From Streptomyces sp. SLBN-31 (GTDB taxonomy: Bacteria; Actinomycetota; Actinomycetes; Streptomycetales; Streptomycetaceae): a DNA stretch of 64,000 nucleotides. Shown piece by piece: positions 1 through 8,089 of this stretch. The notes beneath the pieces are model-generated. The model saw nothing but the letters and a program-made list of their open reading frames with translations, was not told the DNA's origin and did no database searches. The translations under genes and the position numbers were made by a program. The DNA lies in assembly GCF_006715395.1 (NCBI RefSeq), contig NZ_VFNC01000001.1, positions 2,294,001-2,358,000 of the forward strand. The letters run 5' to 3'. The first letter of the stretch is position 1. Each line of letters opens with the position of its first letter.

Positions 1-1
1 C

Positions 2-400
2 GAACTCCCCCACGCCCGAACGCTGGACGACTACCGCGGCCTCGCCCGCCGCCGCCCCGGCCTCGCCGCTGTCCTCGTCGTCTGTCTGCTCGGCCTGGTC
101 GGGACCCCACCGACCGGCGTCTTCCTCGGCAAGCTCGAGATTTTCAGCGCCACCATCGACGGCGGCTACACCTGGCTCGCCGCCCTCGCCGTCGCCAACA
201 CCGTCGCCTCCCTCTTCTACTACCTGCGCTGGCTCGCCCCCGTCTTCCAGCCCGCCCCCGCAGACCAACCCGCCACCACTCACGTCGTCCTGGGGCGCTG
301 GTCCGCGATCACCGCCTACGCCGCCGGCACCGCCTCCCTCGCACTCGGCATCGCAGGCGGAGTCGTCCTGCCCATCACCACGGGACCGCTGCTGCCCTGA
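2..400 (+). CDS. C-terminal part of a NuoN-like proton-translocating subunit
   Basis: An open frame enters from the left edge and stops at 398-400, giving about 132 residues. It reads as the last membrane segments of an NADH-quinone oxidoreductase subunit N or related antiporter-like subunit. It has a hydrophobic helix, then the GTPPTGVFLGK motif typical of the family, a helix followed by FYYLRW, and a final hydrophobic helix before the stop. The family moves protons across the cytoplasmic membrane as part of complex I or a related antiporter. The start lies outside the window, so I cannot tell whether the gene is intact. Transposase debris begins about 250 bp downstream, so it borders the accessory region. 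Confidence 0.75.
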   Translation, partial: ELPHARTLDDYRGLARRRPGLAAVLVVCLLGLVGTPPTGVFLGKLEIFSATIDGGYTWLAALAVANTVASLFYYLRWLAPVFQPAPADQPATTHVVLGRWSAITAYAAGTASLALGIAGGVVLPITTGPLLP

Positions 401-644
401 CGCCGGCCCCGGACGATGCGCGCGCAGGTTCCCTCACCCTCCCACCAAGAGACTCAGCCCAACCCACGGGCGCCCCCGAAGATCATGTGACCGCCGATCC
501 TGAGAGCCCGACAGCGAACCACCTCGCGCCGAAGGCTCCTTCAAGCTCCGGTCGATCGTCAGCGCCCATCCATCGGATGGCCTACGGCCTGTCTCACGGG
601 GAGTGCCCAATAGACGGCGGATCCGATGATCAAGGAGACGCCTG

Positions 645-890
645 ATGAGCGAGACCATCACCGAGCATGAGGCTGCGGAGGAGCCGGTCGTCGAGTCGGC
701 CGCGGAGGGCGGGCTGCTGCAGATCCGCACTTTGATCGTCACGGCCCCTGCCGAAGTGCGCGAGCAGTTCCGGGGCTTGCCCACGGTGGAGCTGCTTGAC
801 CACCTGGCCCGCTCCCGCCCCGCCGGCAATCTGGCGGACCCGGCCTGCGCCGTCAGGACGGCTCTGCGGCGTCTTGCCCGTCGTGGCAGA
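645..890 (+). pseudogene. IS110-family transposase remnant
   Basis: A short open frame has a plausible ribosome site (AAGGAG about 8 bp before the ATG). From about residue 25 it reads QIRTLIVTAPAEVREQFRGL, then an ALRRLARR stretch. This is the pattern of the central region of IS116/IS117-like IS110 transposases, between the DEDD RNase H-like domain and the C-terminal helix-hairpin-helix domain. The N-terminal catalytic part and the whole C-terminal part are missing. The similarity ends near 890, where a second transposase fragment on the opposite strand starts. The first 24 residues are not recognised and may be fusion sequence. Confidence 0.5.
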
Positions 891-1491
891 CGGTGATGGC
901 CAGGCCGGTCTCGGCTGCGAACCGGGCGAGTTCGGTCTTCCAGGTGCGGGTGCGATACCTGTTGGAGCCGCTGGCATCGGCGGTGATCAGCAGCTGGCCC
1001 GCTGTCGGGTAGGTGGCCCGCCCGGTGCCGTTCCACCAGCGGCGGATCGACTCGACGGCGAATGCGGCGGTGTCGTGGTCGGTGCCCACGTTGACCCAGC
1101 CGGTGTTCGCGGCGACGTCGTAGATGCCGTAGGGCACCACTCTGCGTAGGGGGTCCAGCGCAGCGGTGACATGGGATCTCCGCGGACGTCGGGCTCGACC
1201 AGTGTGAGGAGTGCCTCCCGAACAGCCGGGTTCCGGTCGACGACGCGTTTGCGGCCGGCGCCGGGCCGGCGGACGCGTCGCAACGGGGCTGCTGCGGAGT
1301 CGAGTTCCCGCACTCCGGCAGACACAGTGGCCTCGCGAACCCCGGCGGCACGGGCGACCGCTCTGATCCCGCCGTGGCCGAGGGACTGGGCCTCCGCCTA
1401 TCAGCAGGCGGCGCTGCCGCTGGTCGAGGTGCGGCGGAATCGCCTCGAACTGGACTGCCAGCGCGGCCTGTTGCCCATCCAACCAGCTCAT
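853..1491 (-). pseudogene. ISAzo13-family transposase, decayed
   Basis: Three minus-strand frames together rebuild a shortened ISAzo13-type DDE transposase. The N-terminal part (right side, start near 1491) has a FEAIPPHLDQRQRRLL stretch. The frame then changes to an RRPGAGRKRVVDR linker and a SPLRWT motif. It changes again to the catalytic-core part GIYDVAANTGWVNVGTDHD and AGQLLITADASGSN. A large piece between SPLRWT and GIYDV is deleted, and the frame ends after TVCHDGQD, before the C-terminal catalytic glutamate region. With at least two frame changes, an internal deletion and a missing 3' end it cannot make active enzyme. Confidence 0.75.
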
Positions 1492-1885
1492 GCCAGACCA
1501 ACGAACAACCAAGCAGAAAGCCACGAGTTAAAGATCCGCACGCCGTAACACCGATCACATTCGGTGGTGACGGATCGCGTCAGTGGTTACTGATGGTAAG
1601 GGGCGCGGTCGGAGGGGTATATGGGGGTGTCAGGCTGGATCCTCGCCCCCGGATGCATCGAGGGTGCCCGCTCGCGAGCTGCGCATTCATGGACTGGACG
1701 AACGTGACGCGCGGTCACACCGGATGAGACAGGGCCGTCATCGTACAGACCCGTCCCTTCTCCGGATGGCCCTGCCGGTCGGCTCCTTGTGCCTCAACTG
1801 TGCTTGGCCATCTGACGAACAGCCCATCTCGTGAGCGTCGAGGTTAGGGTGGCGCGCGGGATGGTGCTGTGAGGGAGGGGTGTTC
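1492..1885. other. Intergenic region upstream of first kinase
   Basis: About 390 bp between the transposase remnant and the first kinase gene. No convincing gene is present. A 6-bp inverted repeat (CACCGA at 1549-1554 and TCGGTG at 1561-1566) is the only symmetry noticed and is too short to interpret. A GAGGGAGGG stretch at 1871-1879 is the probable ribosome site of the kinase. The kinase promoter must lie here, but I cannot assign -35 and -10 boxes with confidence. Confidence 0.5.
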
Positions 1886-3052
1886 GTGCAGCGGATCGGC
1901 TCCTACGTGATCGAGGGAGTGCTCGGCGAGGGCGGTATGGGGACGGTGTATCTCGCTCGTTCACGGGGTGGACGTCCGGTGGCGGTGAAGGTTGCCAAGC
2001 CCGAGCTCGCACGAGATCCCGGTTTCGGGGATCGGTTTCGGGCGGAGATCAACGCGGCCCGTGCAGTGGGAGGCTTCCACACGGCACCAGTCGTCGATTC
2101 GGACGCGGATGCGCCGACACCCTGGCTGGCCACAGCCTACGTTCCTGGCCCGACTCTGGCTCAGCTCCTTGTCGAACAGGAGCCGATGGGCGAAGAGGCA
2201 TTGCGGAAGTTGGGACTTGCCTTGGCTGAGGCGCTGCAGGCCATTCATGACTGCGGGCTGGTCCACCGTGACCTGAAGCCGGGCAACATCATCATGTCCA
2301 GCGACGGCCCTCGGGTAGTGGACTTCGGCATTGCCCGAGCTGTCGAAGGCGCTCGGCTGACCACGACAGGCTTCGCTGTGGGCACGCCGGGCTTCCTTGC
2401 GCCGGAGCAGGCCGATGGGCTTCCAGTATCTCCGGCCGCAGATGTCTTCGCTCTGGGAGCCGTCCTGATTGCGGCTGCCGGCGGCAGTGCGTTCGGAGAG
2501 GGCCCCGCAGCGACGCTGATGTACCGCTCCGTCCATCACGCCCCCAATCTGTCCGCGCTGCCATCCGCACTGCGCGACATCGTGGCGGACTGCATGGCCA
2601 AGCCGCCGCAGCAACGCCCGACTCCCAGTCAGTTGCTGGACAGGCTTGCGTCCCTGGAACAGCAGCGGCCTGCGGTCTATGAACCCACCCTGTTCGCGCC
2701 CGCTGTGCCCTTGCCGCTGTCCTGCCCGCCTGCGTCGCCGAACCCGCCTACTGCGGCCGTAGCCGGGGATAGACCGGAGTTCCTAGCCATGGACCATAAG
2801 AACGCCGTCATCGCCGACGCAGAAGGCATCTCTCTAGGCGTCAACGGCCGTACCATGGACTTCCCCTGGTATTCGGTCCTGGCTGTCACCCACGCGGAGA
2901 CTGGCCGGAGTCTTGGCCTGACGGTGACCGTCCACCTCGCTAACGGCACCTCGCAGGTCTGCCGGGTCACCACCCGCAACGAAAACGAGCTGGATGACTG
3001 GATTGACCAGCTGAATCTGGTACGCGAAGAGTTCTTGCCGCCGCGCAGGTGA
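1886..3052 (+). CDS. Hanks-type serine/threonine protein kinase with C-terminal PH-like domain
   Basis: The kinase domain occupies about residues 5-270. Numbering from the upstream GTG at 1880, it has a GEGGMGTV glycine loop near 16-23, the ATP lysine in VAVK (37), HRDLKPGN at 129-136 and DFG at 148-150, with an activation segment ending in GTPGFLAPEQ. All catalytic residues are present, so it should phosphorylate Ser/Thr substrates. A proline-rich linker follows. The last 90 or so residues (from about 300) look like a compact beta-rich, PH-like module. There is no transmembrane helix, unlike PknB-type receptors, so it is probably cytosolic. GTG at 1886 sits 6-7 bp after GAGGGAGGG and is preferred over GTG at 1880. 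A second kinase lies 2 kb downstream. Confidence 0.88.
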   Translation: MQRIGSYVIEGVLGEGGMGTVYLARSRGGRPVAVKVAKPELARDPGFGDRFRAEINAARAVGGFHTAPVVDSDADAPTPWLATAYVPGPTLAQLLVEQEPMGEEALRKLGLALAEALQAIHDCGLVHRDLKPGNIIMSSDGPRVVDFGIARAVEGARLTTTGFAVGTPGFLAPEQADGLPVSPAADVFALGAVLIAAAGGSAFGEGPAATLMYRSVHHAPNLSALPSALRDIVADCMAKPPQQRPTPSQLLDRLASLEQQRPAVYEPTLFAPAVPLPLSCPPASPNPPTAAVAGDRPEFLAMDHKNAVIADAEGISLGVNGRTMDFPWYSVLAVTHAETGRSLGLTVTVHLANGTSQVCRVTTRNENELDDWIDQLNLVREEFLPPRR

Positions 3053-3389
3053 AGTTGTTCCCTTTTCGATCTTGAGCGGTGTCCGTCGAGCGGGAGTCTC
3101 GATCGGGTGATTGCGGCTGATGCCGGGTATGAGAACAGGACCTCTTGGTAGTCATCCCGTGCCCTGTCGGTCCCGCCCCGTGGCCGGGAAAAATCGGGGC
3201 TGGTGCCCGTCCGGAGGACGTCGATAGAGCTTGGTGCGAACATTGAGCCCGTTTGGTAGTCGGACGCGGGGGCCGAGCGCAGGAGTCCAGTGGTGTTGCC
3301 GCGAGCACGCAAGAGAGCTTCTTTGAATCCTGTGGTCCCTGATGGGTGGCCACCGTTACCGGTGCACGCCAGGAAGGGCGGGGCGGAAC
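3053..3389. other. Intergenic region ahead of IS110 element
   Basis: About 340 bp without a recognisable gene. It probably contains the left end of the IS110-family element, which would be expected to lack terminal inverted repeats, so its boundary cannot be placed. A strong AGGAAGG ribosome site lies just before the transposase ATG at 3390. Confidence 0.4.
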
Positions 3390-4420
3390 ATGGATGTGGT
3401 CGAGGAATGGTGCGGGGGCGCCGACTTGGGCAAGACGGATGTCAAGGTGTGCATCCGGGTCCCGGGCACCGGCAAGCGCGCCCGTTATGAGGTCCGTACG
3501 TTCTCCACGATGAACGACGGCCTGCTGGAGTTGCGGGACTGGCTGGTGGAGAACAGGATCGCCCGGATCGGTATGGAGGCGACGGCGTCGTACTGGAAGC
3601 CGCTGTTCTACCTGCTTGAGGCCACTGAGGGGATCGAGCCGCGGCTGCTCAACGCCCAGCACATCAGACCGTACCCGGCCGCAAGAGCGACGTGAAGGAC
3701 TGCCAGTGGATCTGCAAGCTGGTCGAACACGGCCTGGTCCGCCCTTCTTTCGTTCCCCCGCGTGATATCCGTCAGCTGCGGGACCTGACCCGGTATCGCA
3801 CCGAGACTGTCCGGGACCGGGCCCGCGACGTGAACCGTCTCGCGATGTTCCTGGAGGACACGGGGATCAAGCTGTCCTCGGTCGTCACCGACATCACCGG
3901 CCGCTCGGCGCGGGCCATGCTGGATGCCTTGGTGGCTGGCGAACGGGACCCGCAGGTGCTGGCGTCCCTCGCTCTGGGCAGTCTGCAGGGCAAGGTCTCC
4001 TTGCTGACCCGCGCATTGACCGGTGGCTTCAACGAGCACCACGCGTTCATGATCGCTTCGATGCTGCGGGCCATCGACGAGGCCGATAACCGGATCTCCT
4101 GCCTGAGCGAGGAGATCAACCGCGAGCTGGGGCCCCTACGGCAGCAGGTCGACCTGCTGATCACCATTCCCGGGATCAGCCTGACCCTGGCCCAAATCCT
4201 GATCGCCGAGATCGGTGTCGACATGAGCCGTTTCGCCACCGCCGGTCATCTCGCCTCCTGGGCCGGAGTGTGTCCGGGCAACAAGGAATCAGCTGGCAAA
4301 CGGCTGTCCGGACGCACCCGCCACGGCGATACTTGGCTCAAGACCGCCCTGTTCATCGCCGGCGCCAGCGCCGCCCACATAGCTGGTCAGCGGCCGCCCC
4401 GCCAATTCGCGGTGATGTGA
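3390..4420 (+). pseudogene. IS110-family transposase broken by a one-base deletion and 3' truncation
   Basis: The N-terminal frame (from 3390) carries the IS110 DEDD-type start, GADLGKTDVKVCIRV, then GMEATASYWKPLFYLL. It runs out of frame after NAQHI. The frame that resumes at 3692 begins KDCQWICKLVEHGLV and continues through the C-terminal transposase_20-like helix-hairpin-helix part (ITIPGISLTLAQILIAEIG, ASWAGVCPGNKESAGK). The expected codons around 3666 (AAG ACC) read AGACC, so a single A or G deletion explains the shift. The family sequence also stops after GASAAH (about 4380), where the normal 20-60 C-terminal residues are replaced by unrelated sequence. Two independent lesions make it inactive. 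Confidence 0.85.
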
Positions 4421-4497
4421 CAGAACATCCGGTGGTGAAGTCGGCCCGGGGCGCGGTCTCGTCTTTCGATCGAGCCGTTTCCCCGGAGCCGCTTCCC

Positions 4498-4531
4498 GCA
4501 CCCGGCGTGCGGCTCTCACCGCACCGGGCGC
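4498..4531 (-). ncRNA. Group II intron domain V-like hairpin (remnant)
   Basis: Read on the minus strand, this 34-nt segment folds as an 8-bp lower stem (one G-U pair), a one-nt junction, and a GCGG/CCGC upper stem closed by a U-G pair over a GAGA tetraloop. A two-nt CG bulge with an adjacent A lies on the 3' side, and the hairpin is preceded by GGA. Length, GNRA loop and bulge position are those of group II intron domain V. The catalytic AGC triad is not clearly in its normal register, and no reverse transcriptase gene lies upstream. It sits about 110 bp beyond the point where the IS110 transposase is cut off, so an antisense intron insertion or relic could explain that truncation. This is inference from fold only. 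Confidence 0.35.
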
Positions 4532-4599
4532 TCCACAAGTCCCGTTCAACCATGGCCGAGGTGCGGAGAGAGTCTGAACCTCGTCGGGGTCGAGCGGAT

Positions 4600-4840
4600 T
4601 GTCAGCAAGGGGCAATGCGACCTTTCCGGTTCCGCCTGGCTCTTCAATCCAGTCGGCGTCGGCGTCGACTGCCCAGATTCGGCAGACCACTCGGCCGGCA
4701 ACCACGATGAGCAGGCGCAGGGTCGGCCTTCGGGCCGGGGATACGCTCCAGTACCGGCTATCCGCTTCCCACTGGACGGCGTCGGATAGGCCGGTCTCCC
4801 CGTAGAGGTGGCCGTCTGAGCCGATTCCGTGCTTGTCAAT
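4600..4840 (-). pseudogene. Possible fragment of an unrecognised protein gene
   Basis: One minus-strand frame over this stretch has protein-like composition, unlike its neighbours: GLSDAVQWEADSRYWSVSP, then RLLIVVAGRVVCRIWAVDA and KVALPLADNPLDPDEVQT. Alternating hydrophobic strands and charged turns suggest a small beta-rich domain. There is no good start codon with a ribosome site, and on the 3' side the frame runs into the domain V-like hairpin, so it is probably a leftover of an inserted or replaced gene. I do not recognise the family. Confidence 0.3.
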
Positions 4841-4985
4841 GGAGGCTGGTCGCGGAGGGCTCGGGGACCGGCTGGGCGGGCATGGCACGGGTGGATCTCA
4901 TCTGATGCCGGTTGGCGTGTGGCGTCGGCGATCCCCGCTAGGGTTCACCTCTCGTCCACAATTGCTCTCGGCGGGGGTCTTGTTC

Positions 4986-5873
4986 GTGTCGCGGATTGCT
5001 GCTCGTCGTGCTTCGGACCCGGCTCGGATCGGGCGCTTCCGGGTGGTCGGGGTGCTGGGCGCGGGCGGGATGGGCACCGTGTACGCCGCGGTCGGGGAGC
5101 GGGGCGAGCGGGTAGCGGTGAAGGCCGTGCACGCCGGGCAGGCCGCGGATGAGCAGTTCCGGGCCCGATTCCGGCGCGAGGTGCAGGTGCTGCGGCGGGT
5201 GTCGGGTCCGTGTCTGATGCCGCTGCTGGAGGCCGATCCCGAGGCCGACATCCCGTGGCTGGCGACCACCTACGTACCCGGCTTGACGCTCGGAGAGCAC
5301 ACGGCGGTGCACGGGTCGCTGGCCGGGATCCAGCTGCACCTGTTCGCCGCGGGGACGGCCGGGGCGCTCGCGGCCGTGCACGCCGCCGGGGTGGTCCACC
5401 GCGATCTGAAGCCCGCGAATGTGATCCTGGCCCCGGACGGGCCGCGGGTGTTGGACTTCGGTATCGCCCACGTCGCCGACGGCACCGCGGTCACCCGAAC
5501 CGGCATGCTGACCGGGACCCCGGGCTGGCTGAGCCCCGAGTACTACCGTGACGGCACCGCCGGACCGCCCGGGGACGTCTTTGCCTGGGGTGTGCTGCTC
5601 GCCTTCGCAGCCACCGGCCGCCACCCCTTCGGCACCGGCAACGCCGAGGCTGTCGCCTTCCGCGTCCTCAGCGCCGAGCCGGACCTCGACGGCGTCCCCG
5701 ACGACCTGCTCAGCCTGGTGACGGCATGCCTCGCCAAAGACCCGGGCCACCGGCCGTCGTCCGCCCCCGTGGCGCAGAAGACCGCCGAGCTGCTCGGCGA
5801 GCAGGCGACCCAGGTCCTCGGGGATGTCCACGACCGGCCCACCGAGGTCCCGAACCTGATCGCAGCACAGTGA
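4986..5873 (+). CDS. Hanks-type serine/threonine protein kinase, short cytosolic form
   Basis: About 295 residues, essentially only a kinase domain. The glycine loop is GAGGMGTV near 26-33, the ATP lysine lies in VAVKAV (46), HRDLKPAN at 138-145 and DFG at 157-159; the activation segment ends GTPGWLSPEYY. There is no transmembrane helix and no extracellular sensor. The GTG at 4986 is chosen because the kinase fold begins about 15 residues later; an upstream in-frame ATG at 4833 would add a tail of low-complexity residues. The stop codon overlaps a GTG (GTGA at 5870) that may start the downstream exported protein, so the two may be co-expressed. It is similar in plan to the kinase at 1886 but not a copy. 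Confidence 0.85.
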   Translation: MSRIAARRASDPARIGRFRVVGVLGAGGMGTVYAAVGERGERVAVKAVHAGQAADEQFRARFRREVQVLRRVSGPCLMPLLEADPEADIPWLATTYVPGLTLGEHTAVHGSLAGIQLHLFAAGTAGALAAVHAAGVVHRDLKPANVILAPDGPRVLDFGIAHVADGTAVTRTGMLTGTPGWLSPEYYRDGTAGPPGDVFAWGVLLAFAATGRHPFGTGNAEAVAFRVLSAEPDLDGVPDDLLSLVTACLAKDPGHRPSSAPVAQKTAELLGEQATQVLGDVHDRPTEVPNLIAAQ

Positions 5874-5963
5874 CACCCCCCGACCGTCGAAGACCCCGCC
5901 TGGCCGGCTTCCGCGATACGCCCTCCCTACAGCCGCGCCCGGCTCATCGTCGTCGCGGCCGCC

Positions 5964-6674
5964 GTGTTCGCCACGGCCGCCACAGGGACCTGGTTCGCGC
6001 TGTCCCCGGACCACGCCTCAGCGCGCGCCACCCACTCCCCGCAGCCGGCCCCGGCCCGCTCCAGTGCTGGCGCCACACCGGCTGCGACCACGTCACCTCT
6101 CGCCCCTTCAGCCGTTACCGAGTCACAGACCCCGACCGCCGCGGCGTCGTCCGCGCCGACGCAGACCCAGGTGGTCACCCTCAGCCCCTGGTCCCCAGGC
6201 GGCACCCCGGCAACCGGCATCACCATCACCGACCGGGCCAGCGGCTCCTGCTTCGGGACCGCCGAATCCACGATGCGCACCGACGCCTGGCGCTGCACCG
6301 CCGGCGACCGGATCCTCGACCCGTGTTTCTCCCCGGACTCCGATCCCTCGGACACCAGCGCGCTGTGCCTGGACGGAGCCCCCGACCGCATGGTCGAACT
6401 GTCGGTCCCCGAGGGCTTTCCCGGCAACAACGACCACATGCCGGGCGGACCCGACATCGAACCGATCATCCTCGTCCTGGCCAACGGCGCCCGCTGCTCG
6501 TTCGCCGGTGGCGGCACCGCGACGCTGGCGGGACAGCGCCTGAACTACGGCTGCGACAACGGCGGCTACCTGTACGGCTACCCGAACAAGACAGCCGCCG
6601 TGTGGACCATCTCCTACGCCGCCCCCGGCAGCGGAGCCAGCGTCTCGACGCCGATCTCCACCGTCTACCAGTAG
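5964..6674 (+). CDS. Predicted exported cysteine-containing protein next to kinase
   Basis: The frame begins with a hydrophobic segment (LIVVAAAVFATAATGTWFAL when read from just upstream), then a long Ala/Pro/Thr/Ser linker. A folded domain of about 150 residues follows with six cysteines (SCFGT, WRCTAG, DPCF, LCLD, RCSF, YGCDN), probably disulfide-bonded outside the cell. The hydrophobic segment starts before the GTG at 5964, so that start would cut the signal or anchor in half. A GTG at 5870 overlapping the kinase stop (GTGA) lies in another frame, and one extra base near 5925-5935 would connect the two. Either a frameshift has damaged the gene or a non-standard start is used. Function unknown; proximity suggests a partner or substrate of the kinase. 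Confidence 0.55.
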   Translation: MFATAATGTWFALSPDHASARATHSPQPAPARSSAGATPAATTSPLAPSAVTESQTPTAAASSAPTQTQVVTLSPWSPGGTPATGITITDRASGSCFGTAESTMRTDAWRCTAGDRILDPCFSPDSDPSDTSALCLDGAPDRMVELSVPEGFPGNNDHMPGGPDIEPIILVLANGARCSFAGGGTATLAGQRLNYGCDNGGYLYGYPNKTAAVWTISYAAPGSGASVSTPISTVYQ

Positions 6675-6793
6675 CGCGCGTGCCTAGCCGGGCAGCGGTC
6701 ACGGTCAGGGAAGAGCGACGGTGGCTTCCGGTTGCAGTGGTCGAGTGGGCGCGATACTTTTCGCGGCTGGCTTGATCTGGAGAAAGGGAGACG

Positions 6794-8089
6794 GTGCCGG
6801 ACAGGAACGTGACGGCGGCTGACGTACGGTCCGTGCTTCGAGCTGCGGGCTACACGCTTCTGCAGGTGCAGCCGCGCCTTGAGAAGCTGTCGAGCTTGCG
6901 GCCCGATGTGCTGGCCTGGGCCGCCAACGCCGATGGGGACTTGGCGCCGTGGGCAGTTGTCGAGGTAAAGAGCGGGCGCCTGAAGCGGCCCGAGCTGGCC
7001 TTGCCAGGCCTTGCCCGTAGCCGGGACGTCATGGGCACGGTCGACCACTACGCAGTCGTCAACGGCGAGTGGTTCAAGGCCGACCGGGGTGTCCGGTCCT
7101 TGGAGCCTGTCGATGGTCCGACCCCTCCCGAGTACGGTGTGCGGGGTCTGCTCACCGATGAGGAACTCGCGACGTCCCTGCTGGTCCAGCGCCTTTGGTA
7201 CGAGGCCGATCGTCTTCGCGATTCCGGGGCGCATGCCGGCGACGCTTTTCCGTCCCGGACGGTCCTGGCCGAGACGGAGCAGTCCGGTATCGAATTGCCG
7301 GACGGCGGGCTTCTTCCCGTGCAACCGGATGTGCTGTGGCGTGCCAAGCGTGCGGCACTGATCGAGTTTGCCTCCCGCGGCAGCTCTGAATCCAGTTCCC
7401 ACCCGGTGATCGCTTCCGCGGTCGCTGCGCTGGTCGAACAGCGTGTGGCAGGGACTGTCCTGGACCCGTTTTGCGGGACAGGCTCGTTCCTGTGGGCCGT
7501 TCTCGACCGTGCCGCCCGTCTGGACATCCCGGCCCGGTTTGTCGGCTACGAGATCAATCCGCGACTCGCCGGCCTCGCTGCGAGTATCGGCAACGGCGCC
7601 CCGCTGCCCGTGACGATCGACGAGGCCGATGCGTTTGCCACGGAATTCGTGGGCGCCGACGTCATCATCACGGCGCCGCCTCTTCGCGTCCGCTCATCTG
7701 ATCACCAGACGCTGTTGGACGGATCGAGGACCACCGACGGTGACGTCGCAGCAGTCGACAAGAGCCTTCGGGCGTTGAAGGCGGGCGGGCGCGCCGTGTT
7801 CCATGTGGCGAGCTGGTTCACCTCGTCGGATCGCTATGCGTCGTATCGGACGTTTCTGGCCAATGAGTTTCACGTGGCGGCCTTGATCGGTCTGCCCAGG
7901 GGAGCTATGGCCGGCACGGCAGGCACTTCCGTACTTATGACGATTGACAAGAAGGAACCGGCGGAGACGTTCGTCGCGCAGCTCGGCGAGGACTGGGAGA
8001 ACCAGTTGGAGCCGGAGGGCGCGGCTCTGAGCGCGGCACTCGCGTTCATCGATCCTGCTGCAGCTCCGCGCGGCCTGGGGCAGTCGTGA
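6794..8089 (+). CDS. PD-(D/E)XK-like nuclease fused to N6-adenine-methylase-like domain
   Basis: 431 residues, GTG start with AAAGGGAGA upstream. The N-terminal part has a nuclease-like signature: PD at 37-38, then VVEVKSG with E57-x-K59, as in PD-(D/E)XK restriction folds. From about residue 195 there is a Rossmann methylase domain with motif I DPFCGTGSF (224-232) and GYEIN (251-255). Motif IV, which should read N/D-PP-Y/F, is TAPPL (293-297), so the residues that flip and hold the target adenine are missing. The nuclease-methylase order with a separate specificity gene next door resembles BcgI-like type IIB A subunits, but methylation activity is doubtful. The stop overlaps the next start (GTGA), so the pair is translationally coupled. 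Confidence 0.75.
   Translation: MPDRNVTAADVRSVLRAAGYTLLQVQPRLEKLSSLRPDVLAWAANADGDLAPWAVVEVKSGRLKRPELALPGLARSRDVMGTVDHYAVVNGEWFKADRGVRSLEPVDGPTPPEYGVRGLLTDEELATSLLVQRLWYEADRLRDSGAHAGDAFPSRTVLAETEQSGIELPDGGLLPVQPDVLWRAKRAALIEFASRGSSESSSHPVIASAVAALVEQRVAGTVLDPFCGTGSFLWAVLDRAARLDIPARFVGYEINPRLAGLAASIGNGAPLPVTIDEADAFATEFVGADVIITAPPLRVRSSDHQTLLDGSRTTDGDVAAVDKSLRALKAGGRAVFHVASWFTSSDRYASYRTFLANEFHVAALIGLPRGAMAGTAGTSVLMTIDKKEPAETFVAQLGEDWENQLEPEGAALSAALAFIDPAAAPRGLGQS

Noticed and set aside
1549..1566. CACCGA...TCGGTG inverted repeat
   Set aside because: Six-bp arms are expected by chance in this composition and no regulator or gene end is positioned to use it.
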